NCBI GenBank assembly: GCA_038025085.1
Contig: CM076150.1
Span: forward strand, 1,118,501 to 1,182,500
DNA from: Tetragonia tetragonoides
Lineage: Eukaryota > Streptophyta > Magnoliopsida > Caryophyllales > Aizoaceae
Direction of reading: 5' to 3'
DNA: 64,000 nucleotides
A program made the translations under genes and the position numbers. Below are positions 46,231 through 58,283 of the stretch, piece after piece. The notes under the pieces were generated by a model, which ran no database searches, was not told the DNA's origin, and was given only the letters and a program-made list of their open reading frames with translations. Position 1 is the stretch's first letter, and every line of letters begins with the position of its first letter.

Positions 46231-48263
46231 ATCTACCGGTATTGTATTACCACTAGTTATTAGAGATATATCGTTGTATATCAGAGAACTATTCAAGTTA
46301 GGACCGGTTGCACAATAGGGGATAAATAAGTTCCTCAGGACAACACAATTGCGTGCCTCGGGCCAACCCCTATCCACAAAATATCTCCAACACAATATAT
46401 AAGTGGTAAATAATATTCAATTTATAGTAGCAATTCAATTACTATTGTCGGGAAGTAACTAATTTCGTAAATAAGTGAAAAATCATCATGACTATTACCT
46501 TTGTCCTTTAACACAAAAAATCGTATATATAAGATGGTTTTATTGCAACTTTCATTGAGACGAGATCACTTTTTAATGAATACGGTTATTTTACTGTTTG
46601 AATTGTTCTGATCTTATATAAGACTTGCTCTACTTCTTCTTATCAAAAGAAGAAGAAAAAGAAGGCGTGCTCTACTTCTTGTGCGCAAAATTATTTTACT
46701 GATTGAAATGATTAACCTCTTAAAAAATAAATTAAAATTCACATTAATATCACTTACCCAAACTTATCAACAAGGATCTCAACCTTTGGTGAACTTGAAG
46801 GTACAAATAAAACATATGTCTGTGGGTTTAATATTAATTATATAAAGAACGTCCCCTATATTAATTAATACTATTGAAGAATCTACAAGATTCAAGTAAT
46901 CAAGATCGAAGAGATTCTAGTGTATGATAGTTGTGTTTGTTATTATGGCTCATGAGTTGGTTGGATGATCTTCAAGCAACGTTTACCACCCGCCACACAC
47001 ACAACCACACCCCTACGTTCCATGACAATAACGCCTCTCCGACGTCTGGAAACTATTGCCTAATTTCACCCAACCATTATTAGCATTTTGTCATTGTTAT
47101 TGTTATTGTTATGTTTAGAAGATCTTAAAGTTGGGCGTGTGGACATTCAATTGCCAGCTACCACGCGTATTATATTAGTAATCATGTTTTGAGATAATTT
47201 TCTGTTTTCTTTACTTTTTTCTTCTTTTTTGTCCTCTCAAAAGGATTATGGATTAGATGTCTCCTAGATTACGTGAACAGTGAAAACATACCTTATTTAT
47301 TTATTATTAGTAACTTATTTATATTTTTTGCATTTTTCTGTTCGATTTCATGTCGAATCAAGACTTTTAAAGTTCATCAAGCCCTAAATTGAACCAATTT
47401 GGACCTAAGATTTTGTTTCTTGGAATTTTCGAGTTTTTTTAGAGGTCTTACTAATTTTTTTGTGTTTTCGATTTAATTTTCCGGTGGAGGGCGGGGTAGG
47501 GAAGCTGGTGGCTGGGGGAGGCCACGGCTGAGGTCGACAACCTGAGTCGCGCGACCTCCGCCGTGGCCAGGGCGGCTGGGGTGTTAAGGCGGTGAGGAGA
47601 GAGAAAACAAGGGTTAGAGTCAGGGTTTCGGGCTTGGGTGTGTGGGGAGGAGAGAGAGGGGGGCGTGGCTGTGGGGGCCACCATCGTGGTCTCTGGCCAG
47701 CTCCGACCACGACGGTGCCTGGAAGGTGGTGGGACGACGGTGGTGGTGGTGGTGGTTGTGAGGCGGCGCCGTCGATTGGGGTAGGGGAGGAGAGAGAATG
47801 TGAGGGGAGAGAGAGAATGGTGAAGAGTATATAGAACTCCATGTGCTTGAGTACATAGTTTACGTGTTGATAGATATCCATTATCGACAATGGTGACCAT
47901 TTTCACGCGGTGACTTAAAACGGAAGGCACCTTAATGGGTAGTACAACTGACTAAATTAAAGGATTTAAGATTGCTCAATACCCAAGAAAATATTCAAAC
48001 CATCGACACTAATTAAGAGTAAATGAGTTCATATCACTCCTGACTCAACCAGACCAAATTGGTTAAATAGTCTTTTTACGACGTTACATCTATATGTGCT
48101 AGTAATGACCATTAGATAAATAACTTCTCTGTATGGTTCCAATTTTATCATATGCCCTAAAGGGACAATAATGTTTCCGATAAACAACTTATACACCTTT
48201 TATATGTTATTTTTCACATATTAATTTATTTTACACTTCTATGAGTCATGTGTAGCTTGTATA
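46231..48263. other. Intergenic, 2.0 kb with a GC-rich island
   Basis: AT-rich spacer with a short TTATTG run near 47093-47110. The exception is a GC-rich block at about 47470-47835 (listed). No gene recognised. Confidence 0.45.
47470..47835. other. GC-rich island with long overlapping open frames
   Basis: About 360 bp strongly richer in G and C than its surroundings, with GGTGGTGGTGGTGG and GGGGAGGAGAGAGAG runs. Several frames stay open on both strands (up to about 160 codons, minus strand 47405-47890), but they are low-complexity Pro/His/Ser/Arg sequences without a domain. It may be a captured 5' gene end or a transposon fragment. I do not call a gene. Confidence 0.5.
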
Positions 48264-48934
48264 TAGACCTGTAAAAAATTGATCCGACCCGTAAATCGGA
48301 CCGGACCGGACCCGACCCATTTTTTTAGGGTTCTGACAAAGTTTTTCGACCCGAAACCCGTTTTGACCCTAACCCGTTAAACCCGATAATTTTTGGGTCA
48401 AAACCGACCCGTTATTGGGTTGACCCGTTTGACCCGAAAATTTGAATTTACTTTATATAATGAATAAAAAAGATATACGGGAATGCCTTTTTGACAAGTC
48501 AGACATTTTTCAAATATATTTAACAATTATTGTACATTATTTTCCCGAATTGGTTGCCCTTGTAACAACTTGAGGTGACTTATCTCCACCCCTAATCTGT
48601 ATTTCGCTAATTGATTTCTCGTATAGGATACTTAATACTTCTATTATATGTGCAAAACATAAAGAAAATATTATAGTCATTGTTCATAGAAGTTAAACTA
48701 ATGTAAAACTTTACTTAGTCTTTCATTTGAACAAAATATTGGTTAAAAAATTAATGGAGAAAAAAAATATTAAATGGCGCTAATGACCCGCTGGGTCGAC
48801 CCGAACCCGAAGACTCTGGGTCAGGGTCAAGCATTTCTCAACGCGAACCCGAAAGTGACCCAACCCGAAAATGACGCTAACCCGTTGTAACCGACCCGAA
48901 CCCGAACCCGAACCCAACCCGTTTTACAGGTCTA
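48264..48934. mobile_element. hAT-like MITE, 671 bp, exact 8-bp target duplication
   Basis: CTTGTATA flanks both sides exactly (48256-48263, 48935-48942). The ends TAGACCTGTAAAA and TTTTACAGGTCTA are a perfect 13-bp inverted repeat. Subterminal zones are dense with GACCCG/CGGGTC words around an AT-rich core. Confidence 0.92.
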
Positions 48935-49039
48935 CTTGTATATGATAAAACTTTTAATTTAGTTTTTTAGCTTCTCAAATTAATTTTACCATTAAAAAAA
49001 CGATTGAATCAATGAGAAATCAACTTAATAAGATGATGA

Positions 49040-49880
49040 GGCTAAGTGTTGCAACAAGTGTTTGCAGCCTCTTTTTCCTCTTTAAACAACCCCTAGTTTC
49101 CCTTTTATTTCTCAGTTCCTTGAATCTCTATATGGTATGAGATCGGGGCTATTGTTGGCCATCTACCAGCGGTGAGCCCCTCTTTATGCGTATTTTTTCT
49201 CCCTTTTCGTTGTTATTTGTTTTTTTTTTTTTTTTTAGTAGGTCAATAAACTTCACTCCGTTGTGAGGTTTTAATTGCTCCTTTCGGTGATATTTCGAAC
49301 AAACCAGTTGTGTGGACCTTGTGGTTAATTTGACTTCTTTTTGTGAGGCTCATTTTGACTCCATTTTGTGAGGTTAATTTTGAATCCATTTTGTGAGGCT
49401 CATTTTGACTCAATTTTGTGAGAATTATCTCTTTATTTTCGGAGGGAATTTTGGTAGTTTTCGGTTTATGAAGGTTAGTGGGGTGTCCTCTGCTTAGAGG
49501 ATTTTCTTCTTTGCTACTGTATCTTAACCTCAGTCTAATTAGTTCGGAATTGAAGGTAGAATATGAAGTTGATGGTTTGTGGCTTCAGTTCGTTTGTACG
49601 GTGATACTGCGGATCTTATTCTTTAAGAGACAGACTATAACGTCATAGTTGTGCATTCACCAAGGCTATGACAGGGTCTTCCACAAAAAAGCTGTGAAAT
49701 GGAAAGCAAATATTAAAAGGAAGCCGTTCAAAATGGTCATATCTCAAGTGCTTGATAGTCTTTACACATTAGAATGTTTTTTGATGTTTTAGACCCGTTC
49801 ATTGTTAAATTTGATAATGTTTGTAGATATCGTATGACCTATTTTAATAGAATTTCAATCTTCCCTCCAAAAAAAATAAA
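49040..49880 (+). mobile_element. Possible non-LTR retroelement ending in an A-rich tail
   Basis: The right end TTTCAATCTTCCCTCC then AAAAAAA resembles plant LINE 3' ends. AATAAGATGATGAG (about 49026) and AATAAGCTAATGAT (after the tail) match at 11 of 14 bases, a possible target duplication. Inside, a 29-bp unit (TTTTGTGAGGCTCATTTTGA type) is repeated about four times at 49335-49425. No reverse transcriptase is visible. Confidence 0.35.
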
Positions 49881-50030
49881 ATAAGCTAATGATAAAAAAT
49901 TCAAATAAAATGGATATTATTAATGACTAAAATTGAATGTTTCGGATAATGAAAAATGAAAATTTGAATGTTTAAGCAATGAATATTATGCCACATGTGA
50001 AGAACCTAAAGTAAGGACCACAGGCACTTA

Positions 50031-50321
50031 GGCCCTGTTCTCGTCAACGGAATGATGCGGGACGGTGAGGAACGGAACGGAAATCGCAGCGCGGTGCGGA
50101 ATAGAACGGAAATTGCAGCGCGGTGTGGAACGAAACGGAAATTGCAGCGCGGGGCGGAATGGAATAATAAATATAACTAGTATGGTGCGGAACGGAGCGA
50201 AAATTGCGGTGCAGTGCGGAATGGAACGGAAATTATGGTGCGGTGTGGAACGGAACGAAAATTGCGGTGCAGTGCGGAACGAAACGGAATGCAGCATAGA
50301 AACGACGAAAAGAACACGGGC
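50031..50321 (+). mobile_element. PIF/Harbinger-like MITE, 291 bp, TTA target
   Basis: TTA flanks both sides (50028-50030, 50322-50324). The ends GGCCCTGTTCTCGTC and (reversed) GCCCGTGTTCTTTTCGTC are related. The interior has about six copies of a 27-34 bp unit (GGAACGGAAATTGCAGCGCG type), so this copy has grown by internal tandem duplication. Confidence 0.8.
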
Positions 50322-51244
50322 TTATACGCAAGGTGCCAGGTGCATCACATTCACAAGGTCCACCAAAAACATTTAGATTTAACCTTAATTTTTTTTTTAG
50401 ATAATTTCGGTTGTATATCCAAGCCAAACCAAAATAATTGTTAAATTCTAAATTAATTGTTAAATTATATTACAATATCAAAAAATCGATACAAATCGCA
50501 GATAGTACAGATTTGTGATGGGTGAAAATAAATGTGATGCATCATATGGGTTGCCCAACAGCCGCATCATTGCCAAGGCTGCTGGTCCAAATCTTTGAAG
50601 ATAGTTTGGAGGTCACTGTCATAGCAATTTCAATAGGCCGGCTCTCTTATGTTAATATAGCACACTCATGTACGTCTTGGTCTGAAATTGACCTTCACAG
50701 TTCAGAATGAAAGCTCTCACTTCCCTGAAGAAATTAAAATAGACTACATTGCTAAATCTCAATCCCGATCTACTTTATGCAATGAAATCGAACATTTTCT
50801 AACGGTGAGATAAAGTGACTTTTTCTTAGAACGACCAGTGAAGTTTTATGAAAGCTAAGCCGACCTTATCTTTATGATAATTAAAATCGAACTAGAAGTT
50901 AATTGTTTAGTATCCACAATGTATGAGATTAGGTACAATGATGTAGAAACATCTCGTCGTGTATGTCTACCTACATTGCAAGAAACCCAATAATGAAGGT
51001 GATTGTTTCGACGGTTTCATTAGGGTTTAATTATGAACAACGGTTCTAATTATTTACTAAACATTTTCTAAACTCTAGACCAGTTTCCATTCACAATTTG
51101 GACTCCTAGATCAATTTATGGCCTTTCCAGTGCGAAGTGGACCCCACAAATAAGTGTTTACAATTGGAGTTAAAATTAATCATAAATCAAGTAGCTTAGG
51201 GGTTCTAGTTGGACCCAGTAACGCCCAATGATGGGTGTACCACG

Positions 51245-51673
51245 CTACAGTGACATCCATTTATAATTAGGGTCTAGACCTAGTGCCTTCATGTTATCCT
51301 CGGATGATGAATTGTCAAGGGGTTGAACTTTCTCTGTGACCGATTTAAATTTCTCTCCTCTTTTTATATATACGACCCTCCACATTTTCTTTTTTACATA
51401 ACATAAATTTTCACGTATTTCATACAGAGAAATACTTATGAGTTCTTGTGAGATCCTTAAACTGTTTGAGCTCCCGAGTTCAAAAGCATTTCTACACAGA
51501 TCAATCATCCAAACACAACTCCCTTGCACATAATCAAGCATTCTTTGATTGCAATCTTCATCCAACATGGTTTTGAAAATCATCAACATAACATTTCTTC
51601 TAAGGCTTCTAAGAGCATCTTCGATGCCACGAAATTCTAGGAAGATTTTTCCTATCTCATTCAAAAATCCCAT
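51245..51673 (-). CDS. Orphan 142-codon open reading frame, unknown
   Basis: An ATG-initiated frame of 142 codons in otherwise AT-rich, ORF-poor DNA. Composition is protein-like (Leu, Ser, Lys, Arg and Glu balanced; Cys in CVWMIDLCRNAFELG), with a basic middle (YVKKKMWRVVYIKRGEKF) and an acidic Ser-rich end. I see no signal peptide, membrane segment or domain that I can name. No introns or promoter are evident. It could be a gene fragment, a lineage-specific gene, or chance. Confidence 0.3.
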   Translation of the reverse strand: MGFLNEIGKIFLEFRGIEDALRSLRRNVMLMIFKTMLDEDCNQRMLDYVQGSCVWMIDLCRNAFELGSSNSLRISQELISISLYEIRENLCYVKKKMWRVVYIKRGEKFKSVTEKVQPLDNSSSEDNMKALGLDPNYKWMSL

Positions 51674-52815
51674 TTATACAAATCTCTCTATGCTATAAAT
51701 CTTTAAGAGGTTTGTTACCTATAACATATTATAACCCGTAAATCAGGGTTGTCTAGCCAAACTGGTTTGTAAAATAGTGGGGTTTTTAAGTTTGTTACAA
51801 TGATGGTGATGTTTTCTTGAAAAGTTTTTTTCCCCTACAAACTTTTGTAAAAATCTTGCAATGGAGATGCTCTAAAGTCTAAATAGAAATCTTGACCCAA
51901 AAAAAAAAAGTCTAAATAGAAATATTCGTCGATTAGGTGGACAATTTCAAGGCGCAAACTTTTACCTGCTTCTAGGAGCATGTACTCCACATCAACTTTT
52001 CAATATCTGACCTAAAAAAAAGATCAAATACACTTTTTATTATGAGTGTCGTAAGATAAATTTGAGAATAGATTATATTATACCCAGTATAATATATCGC
52101 TTGTTCGAAATTGGAGGTTAAGTTCTGAGAGATTTGTACCCTTGAAATTCTGTCGTCATGTCAATGAAATGAAAAACAAAATTATAATAAAGCAACGAAT
52201 AATAATGTTCTCGTTAGTGGTTACTCCTTAATTACTTTGCCTCCTATACAAAAAGGAAAGGAGTTTGTTAATTTGGATAGAGAGACAAAGACCATTTTCA
52301 TTTTTATTCTACCGAAATGATTAATATAAAACTTGATTACTGCAACTATTGCCCAAATTATTAATTCTTGTCTTGTCTTATATGGCTGGCCGTTATTATT
52401 TATTTTGCTAAAAACTTATTTAATTGGCAGCACGAGAAGGCCACATTCCCTGCTAAAATAATATTATGTAAGTGGCCCTGCTTTCTCGTAGCACAAAACA
52501 TTTGTAGGCTTGTTACACAGAACATTATAAATCCAGTGGTTGGGGAAGGAATCGAAAAAATGTTCATTTATAGCAAAAACCAATTTTGTTTGGAAAAGTG
52601 TTTAAATTCAGTGCTTTAGAGAAATGAATTATTTGGAAGAGATACAGAGAAAAAAGAGAACTGCATAAAAACTTTAGAGAAGGAGTTTTAGATTTTAGAG
52701 GATCCAAATATGCATGTATTTGTGAAAACATTGCGGAGAAGTTGATTGCTTAAAGTGGTCTTTTTTCTCTCTCTCTTTGTACACTTTTTGCTTCGTTTTT
52801 ATTAACCATAACTTA

Positions 52816-52961
52816 AGCCCTGTTCTCTTCAACAGAATGGTGCAGAACGGTGAGAAACGGAACGGAGCGACGCGAATAATGAAACAATATGTAGGACAAA
52901 ATGAAGGACAAAATGTGAAACGGAACGAAATACAACATGGGACAACGAAAAGAACAGAGCC
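52816..52961 (+). mobile_element. PIF/Harbinger-like MITE, 146 bp, TTA target
   Basis: TTA flanks both sides (52813-52815, 52962-52964). The ends AGCCCTGTTCTCTTCAAC and (reversed) GGCTCTGTTCTTTTCGTTG match the family. It is a short copy without the internal expansion of the 50031 copy. Confidence 0.85.
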
Positions 52962-53559
52962 TTAATACAATTTGCTTCTTATCTAATAGTCAAATCAAAT
53001 AATTAATCAAATGATCAACTCCTCTCTATTGAACTAAATTTAGAAGCGCGGACGTTGATTGCTTCATCAATTTGTGGCATATGCTTAAGATACTTCTTTA
53101 AGGGGAACAATTTTGAGTTGCTTAAACAAAAGAGGAAAGGAAAGTGTCAAATGAAGTTATCAAAGTCCATTTTAGGAGACAACTTGATGAGTCATACAAA
53201 ATCATTGCACTTATGATATCTAAATTTTACCCAATTGGCATTAGATTATTCTCTCAATAATTAATATAAGTATCATTGTAAGTATAATCGAAGAATATCC
53301 CTCCACCAATAGAATTTGATGATTTGAATGACGCCAAGTTTGGGCCCCTTAGCTACCTCACGTGCGGTACACCACCCGACCTAACTAGCATCTAGAAATC
53401 TCATTATATGATCATCATTATGATGGTAGAAAAGAAAATAATAATTGTTGAGTTTGGTGGGACACGATAGTTGTGCATCAGCAGTGAGACAATAGATAGG
53501 AGGCGACAAAGCGATTACATAATTACATTAGAATGGATTTAAGAATAACCCATGATATG

Positions 53560-53994
53560 TAGCCTTGGGATATCCGGATATGGCTAAAGATCGCTTCGTT
53601 CCGTGCTCGTACTATGCTTGTGCCGTGTCTTCGTATTTTATAACAATATCGTGTTGTATCGTGTTTATAGTTATTGTACTTCTTATTGTGTCGGCTATTC
53701 TAAAAGATAGACCCAAGTCGTATCCGTACCCATACTTGTGTCGTATTGTCTGTCCGTACTTGTGTCGTGTCGTGCTCGTGTCGTAAATGCCCCACCCACG
53801 CTTTTTTCAAATAATTTTTAATTTTTCGTAGTGCCATGCATGTCATGTCATGCAGTGCCCCACCGTACTCTCTTTTTAATATCTAGACCTGGTCATTCGT
53901 ACCCATGCTTGTCACCATGCTTTCTCCATACCGTGAACAAAGGGTGTCGGATCGTGCCGTGCCTCGTGCGAACCGTGCCCAATACCATCTCTGA
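53560..53994. mobile_element. hAT-like repeat rich in CGTGTCGTG words
   Basis: The segment is filled with CGTGCTCGTAC, CGTGTCGTGCTCGTGTCGT and CCGTGCC words. Its right part has a TAGACCTGG end at about 53886 and CCAATACCATCTC at about 53993, with flanks TTAATATC and TGAATATG (6 of 8 identical). It may be one small hAT-like element (53886-53993) next to the remains of another. The left boundary is approximate. Confidence 0.4.
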
Positions 53995-54279
53995 ATATGA
54001 CAATAATGGGGCGGAGCGGGAGATGACTTATCTATGATCGCATCATGAATGTATATGCTCCATCTATCTAATTAAGACCGCCCTACCCTAAATATAATCC
54101 TATCTCAAATGGATATATACTCACAGCTAGCGGTGACAATACATCAACCCGCCTAGATTTCAATTATGAGGCACAAATTTTCCTATAAAAAACAACAATA
54201 ATCTCTATAGATATTAAGTACTACTATCCGTTATTAAGGCAACAAATAAATTGATTTTCCTCTAATAATTTTTGATATA

Positions 54280-54456
54280 GGCTCTGTTCTTTTCGTCGTT
54301 TTCATGCTACATTTTGTTTCGTTCAGTTTCGTTCCGTTCCATTCCGTACCGCATTCTGTACTTAATTTTGTCTCATATATTTTTGAATTATCCGTGCCGC
54401 GCCGTTCCGTTTCCTTCCTCACTGTCCCGCAACATTCCGTTGAAGAGAACAGGGCC
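54280..54456 (-). mobile_element. PIF/Harbinger-like MITE, 177 bp
   Basis: It is inverted relative to the 50031 and 52816 copies: GGCTCTGTTCTTTTCGTCG on the left and GAAGAGAACAGGGCC on the right. Interior words GTTTCGTTCCGTTCC are shared. The flanks ATA and TAA do not match exactly, so the target duplication is worn. Confidence 0.75.
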
Positions 54457-55196
54457 TAAGTTTAGGTGATTTTGGCAAAAAGTTTTTTGAGGCAACAATT
54501 AGTTGCTTGAGCTTATTTAAATTAGTTGTGTGATTGAGTCATAAGATTAATTTTGTTATTTAGTAATAAACAACCTTATGACTAAACCATTTGAACCAAA
54601 ATATTAATTTTGAAAAGGCTTATGGGATTAGGAGCCTTTTCACTACCTTAGCTTGGTTGTTTGCATTGGATATTTAAATTAAATGAAATAACCATATTAT
54701 TCTAAATGTGAGTAAAATTATTATGATTGCCATCCTTTTATTCTCGGATCTTTGAACCCATACCCCTTGTTTAAACATAATATTTTTAAAGTTTTCTTTT
54801 AATTTATCTTTGAATTCTACAATCGAAACTAAACAAGAAAGTGCCAACATTACTCAAGTAACATTGCAAATCTTTTCTATTCAATTTTTATAAAGAATAC
54901 ACATAAATAACACTCAATGATGATAGATTACATTTCACTTAATTATTTAGATTAGCATCTTAGAATAAAAGAATTTAAGATTATATTTTTATTGTATTAT
55001 TGAATGAAAAGTAAAATATCAATGTAGTTACTACAAAACAATACAATGACAATAACGAAATGAACTCGATCATGACTTTAAAATTTATTTCGGATATTCA
55101 AACAACTAACAACTAATTTACTCAACTAAAACATTCATGCATAAACAGTTTAGAAAAACAAGTTGTCAAATTAAAATAGCTAACTGTTAACAATTA

Positions 55197-55788
55197 GGCT
55201 TTGTTTGGTTGGGCGAAAAATCGTTTTCAACTGAAAAGTATTATCAGCTGAAAATCATCTTCGATGTAAAAAGTATTTCCGTTCACATTTTTCATGGTTT
55301 GGTTACAACGGAAAATAATTTTCCTAAAAAAAAAATATTTATAAATAAATAATTTACTAACATAGTTGCGTCGATCTCGGAAAGTTAGGTGGATTCAAAA
55401 AAAAATCACCTCAAACGCATGTCGAAGTCAAATTATACTTATTTGAAGAAAAAAATAATAATTTTGAGAAAGTAGCCCGAAAGTTCGGCCCGAGGCCCAA
55501 TCAAGTTGGGTGCGAGTTTGTTTTTATGACTTCGAAATCCCGACAACCAAACCTGATGATCAAGTCCATAATTAGTGCTTCGGAGATACAATATCCCACT
55601 AACGGAAGACCGTTTTCCCTTCATTTATTTTGAAGGAAAAACATTTAAGCCTATGGAGGTGAAAATGCTTTTCCCCCCGCAAAACCATTTTCCTTCTCAT
55701 TGTAAACCAAACAATGGAAAATGGGAAAACTGTTTTCCAAGAAAACTATTTTCCAGAAAAACTGTTTTCACCCCGACCAAACGGAGCC
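55197..55788. mobile_element. Second Harbinger-like MITE type, 592 bp, TTA target
   Basis: TTA flanks both sides (55194-55196, 55789-55791). The ends GGCTTTGTTTGGTTGGGC and (reversed) GGCTCCGTTTGGTCGGGG match at about 14 of 18 bases. Subterminal zones repeat GAAAATnnTTTTCC words. No transposase frame. Confidence 0.8.
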
Positions 55789-55791
55789 TTA

Positions 55792-57465
55792 ATACAATCG
55801 GCTAATAACTAACAACTAACCACTAAGAGCTAATTGAGAAACAGAGCGTTAATGTACTACTTCATTTGGAAATAACAAACTTCACATAAGGTTGAAAATG
55901 TAGTTTGGGTGACATTTTAGGAGCTCCTCATATGTTGGTTTGCAGTACGCTTATCTATAGCGAATTCGATTTGCGGGTGGATCGGATGAACTTCCATTTT
56001 TTTTTTTTGTGCTCATGAACTTTCATTTATTTGATATTTATAAATCTGTTATAGGAAACATTCATAACATACGGGACCACCTTGTCATTTACATCTTGAA
56101 GCAGAAAAAAGGTTGACAAAATAAACACAAAGAAGAAAATAAAAAAGATGCATAGTTCTTACTTCGATCTACGTTCTATCTACGTAGACTAATGAAACGT
56201 TTTCTATCCAAAAAGAAGAAGAAACTTCAACCTTGACAAAATCCCATAGTTCCGCAAACATTTTTTTCAGGTTCAATATTGGAAGGCTAAACTTATTTAT
56301 ATTTTCATTTATAGCATAAATGACTTGACAGAAGTACTGTTTTATACTCTGGTAATAATATTGTCCATATAATACATAATTTTTTTAGTGGTACGGTAAC
56401 ACTGATGTTTTAGTTATTCTCTCATAAGAGTCATCGATCATAACCCTCTAAAAATAGGGTGAGGTTTTTTATTATTTTAAAAAAAATATCTTATATATGA
56501 GGGCGCCTCAAGGTAAAGCCATTTCTAACCTATATATATAGGCGGCATAACGTTAGCATGACCTTATACTTGTTCAAAGCGCCTCACGTTGAGGCCGCTT
56601 CATATGAATTCTTGTATTCTACTTTTGGTATGGAACTTCTAATATGCTTTGCTTCATGCATGTAATCATGTCATACTCAATCAATCAGTAGCCAGTAAGT
56701 GACATGCATGGCAACTGATGAAGTACATTTGCTGAAGTATCTCATAAACAATTTTGTGATTTACATATTCATGAATCATGATCAAACAAGTTTGGCAAAA
56801 TAAAGCAACTCCTAAAAGAAAAAAAAAAAAACTGGCTTAATAAAAAAACTAAGCAAAATCGGCCTGAAATAAGAATTTGCGAATATTTATTACCACTACT
56901 TTAATACGTATTACTTGGCAAATTAATTAAGCAGAATACAAAAATAAAAATTCAACGTTTTCTAGCGGGAAAGAAAAAACCCTTGAAACCTTTACACATC
57001 CTACCGTTGTAGAAATAAAAAAAATTAAGAATATTCGTGTAATATCTCATGAAAAAAAGAAGTACAAAACATAGTTAAATCACCATCTTATACGTTTGGT
57101 AGATGACTGTTATTTATATCATTATTAAACTTGCATGATGATTGACGAGTAAATTTTCTTTTCATTATTCTTCCTATTACTATAGTACTATTGCAGGAGA
57201 ATAACGAAAAATTCTTCACTTTACCCAGTGTTTTCTCTCTCCTCAGTGAGTGAGAGAGAGAGAGATTAGATAGAGGGGAGATCGTGCAATGGCCGGCAAT
57301 GGAGTACTACGGAATAATTTTGTAATTGAAGGAAATAAATTAAGGAAAAAGAAAGGCAACCTCGTTGATCGTTCAATTACGCGTTGCAGTTAAGCGGAAA
57401 TTTCGCCGAAATTTCCTTTATTATTTTGCATGGTGGTAATAACATTTGAGAACTGCCCAAACTGA
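55792..57465. other. Intergenic, 1.7 kb, no gene recognised
   Basis: AT-rich spacer with poly-A runs. A GAGA tract (57249-57264) lies shortly before a 34-codon ATG frame (57289-57393), which I do not call a gene. Confidence 0.45.
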
Positions 57466-57812
57466 CGGTTAAACATCTCAGATTGCAAAAAAGCTGTGGA
57501 ACTTATTACTCAAGATAGCCTAAAGCACCACTATTTATCTAACTTGATCTTCGATTGTAGGGAAATGATGAAGAGCGTGGAGCAGTTGAGGATACTTTCT
57601 TGTTATAGACAGCAGAATGAGCTAGCGGATAGCATAGCAAAATATATGCTATATATGAAATGTGATGTAAACATGAATTGTCTAGTTAAGTTTGGTAATA
57701 TGCCCGAGAACTGTAAACCTTGGATTTTGTAGGCGCTTTGCGCTCTCGCTTGGTGACAAGCTAATTTATATTTGATGCACTATTTTTAAGCAAAAAAAAA
57801 AAAAAAAAAAAA
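57466..57812 (+). mobile_element. 5'-truncated LINE fragment: RNase H remnant plus poly-A tail
   Basis: An open frame 57466-57732 reads DCKKAVELITQDS, LIFDCREMM, LSCYRQQNELADSIAKY and ends CKPWIL. This is the C-terminal part of the plant LINE-type RNase H domain (the QNELAD segment is the RxxN.xAD motif). It is followed by about 60 bp of trailer and an A21 run (57792-57812), the signature of target-primed insertion. The 5' part is missing. No clear target duplication was found. Confidence 0.75.
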
Positions 57813-58036
57813 GACAGGTGGATATATAGCTCAAGGTGCGTTCTTTAGGGCTAAACTTATCTAAAATGAATTTAATTGAGGTTGAACTTGCGTAAGGAAT
57901 AGAAAAATCAAACTTAATTGCAAACTAAAATATATATCCAGAGTATAGTTTAATTTTAAAAAAAATGTAATCAAGTGTAATAATTGTAATCCTTGGAGTA
58001 AGACTTGGCTAGAACATATGTAAGTAGTAATACATA

Positions 58037-58283
58037 CTCCCTCCGTCTCAAAAAAAAATCTGAAACTTTGCTTTTTGAAGGTTAAACTTTAACCATTAAT
58101 TTATGAAAATATATAAAGATTCACATTATGAAAATACTTTTGTTATATTCATTTTTAAAAGTACTTTCAAAAAATCATATTGTTATAATTTTGATATTCA
58201 TATAATTGTAGTTATTTACGGTCAAAGTATTGTCTTGGAGACAATGAAAAAATAAAGGTTCGAATTTTTTGAGACGGATAAAG
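58037..58283. mobile_element. Stowaway MITE, 247 bp
   Basis: The left end is CTCCCTCCGTCTCAAAAAA, and the right end TTTTTTGAGACGGATAAAG is a slightly worn reverse copy. TA flanks both sides (58035-58036, 58284-58285). Non-coding. Confidence 0.85.

Noticed and set aside
47405..47930. Overlapping 160-codon Pro/Ser/His-rich frames on the minus strand
   Set aside because: Low-complexity sequence open in several frames at once because of GC content. No splice, domain or promoter support.
50028..50444. Open frames with repeated RTAPQF / GTEIAARCG words
   Set aside because: These come from the internal tandem units of the Harbinger-like MITE, not a gene.
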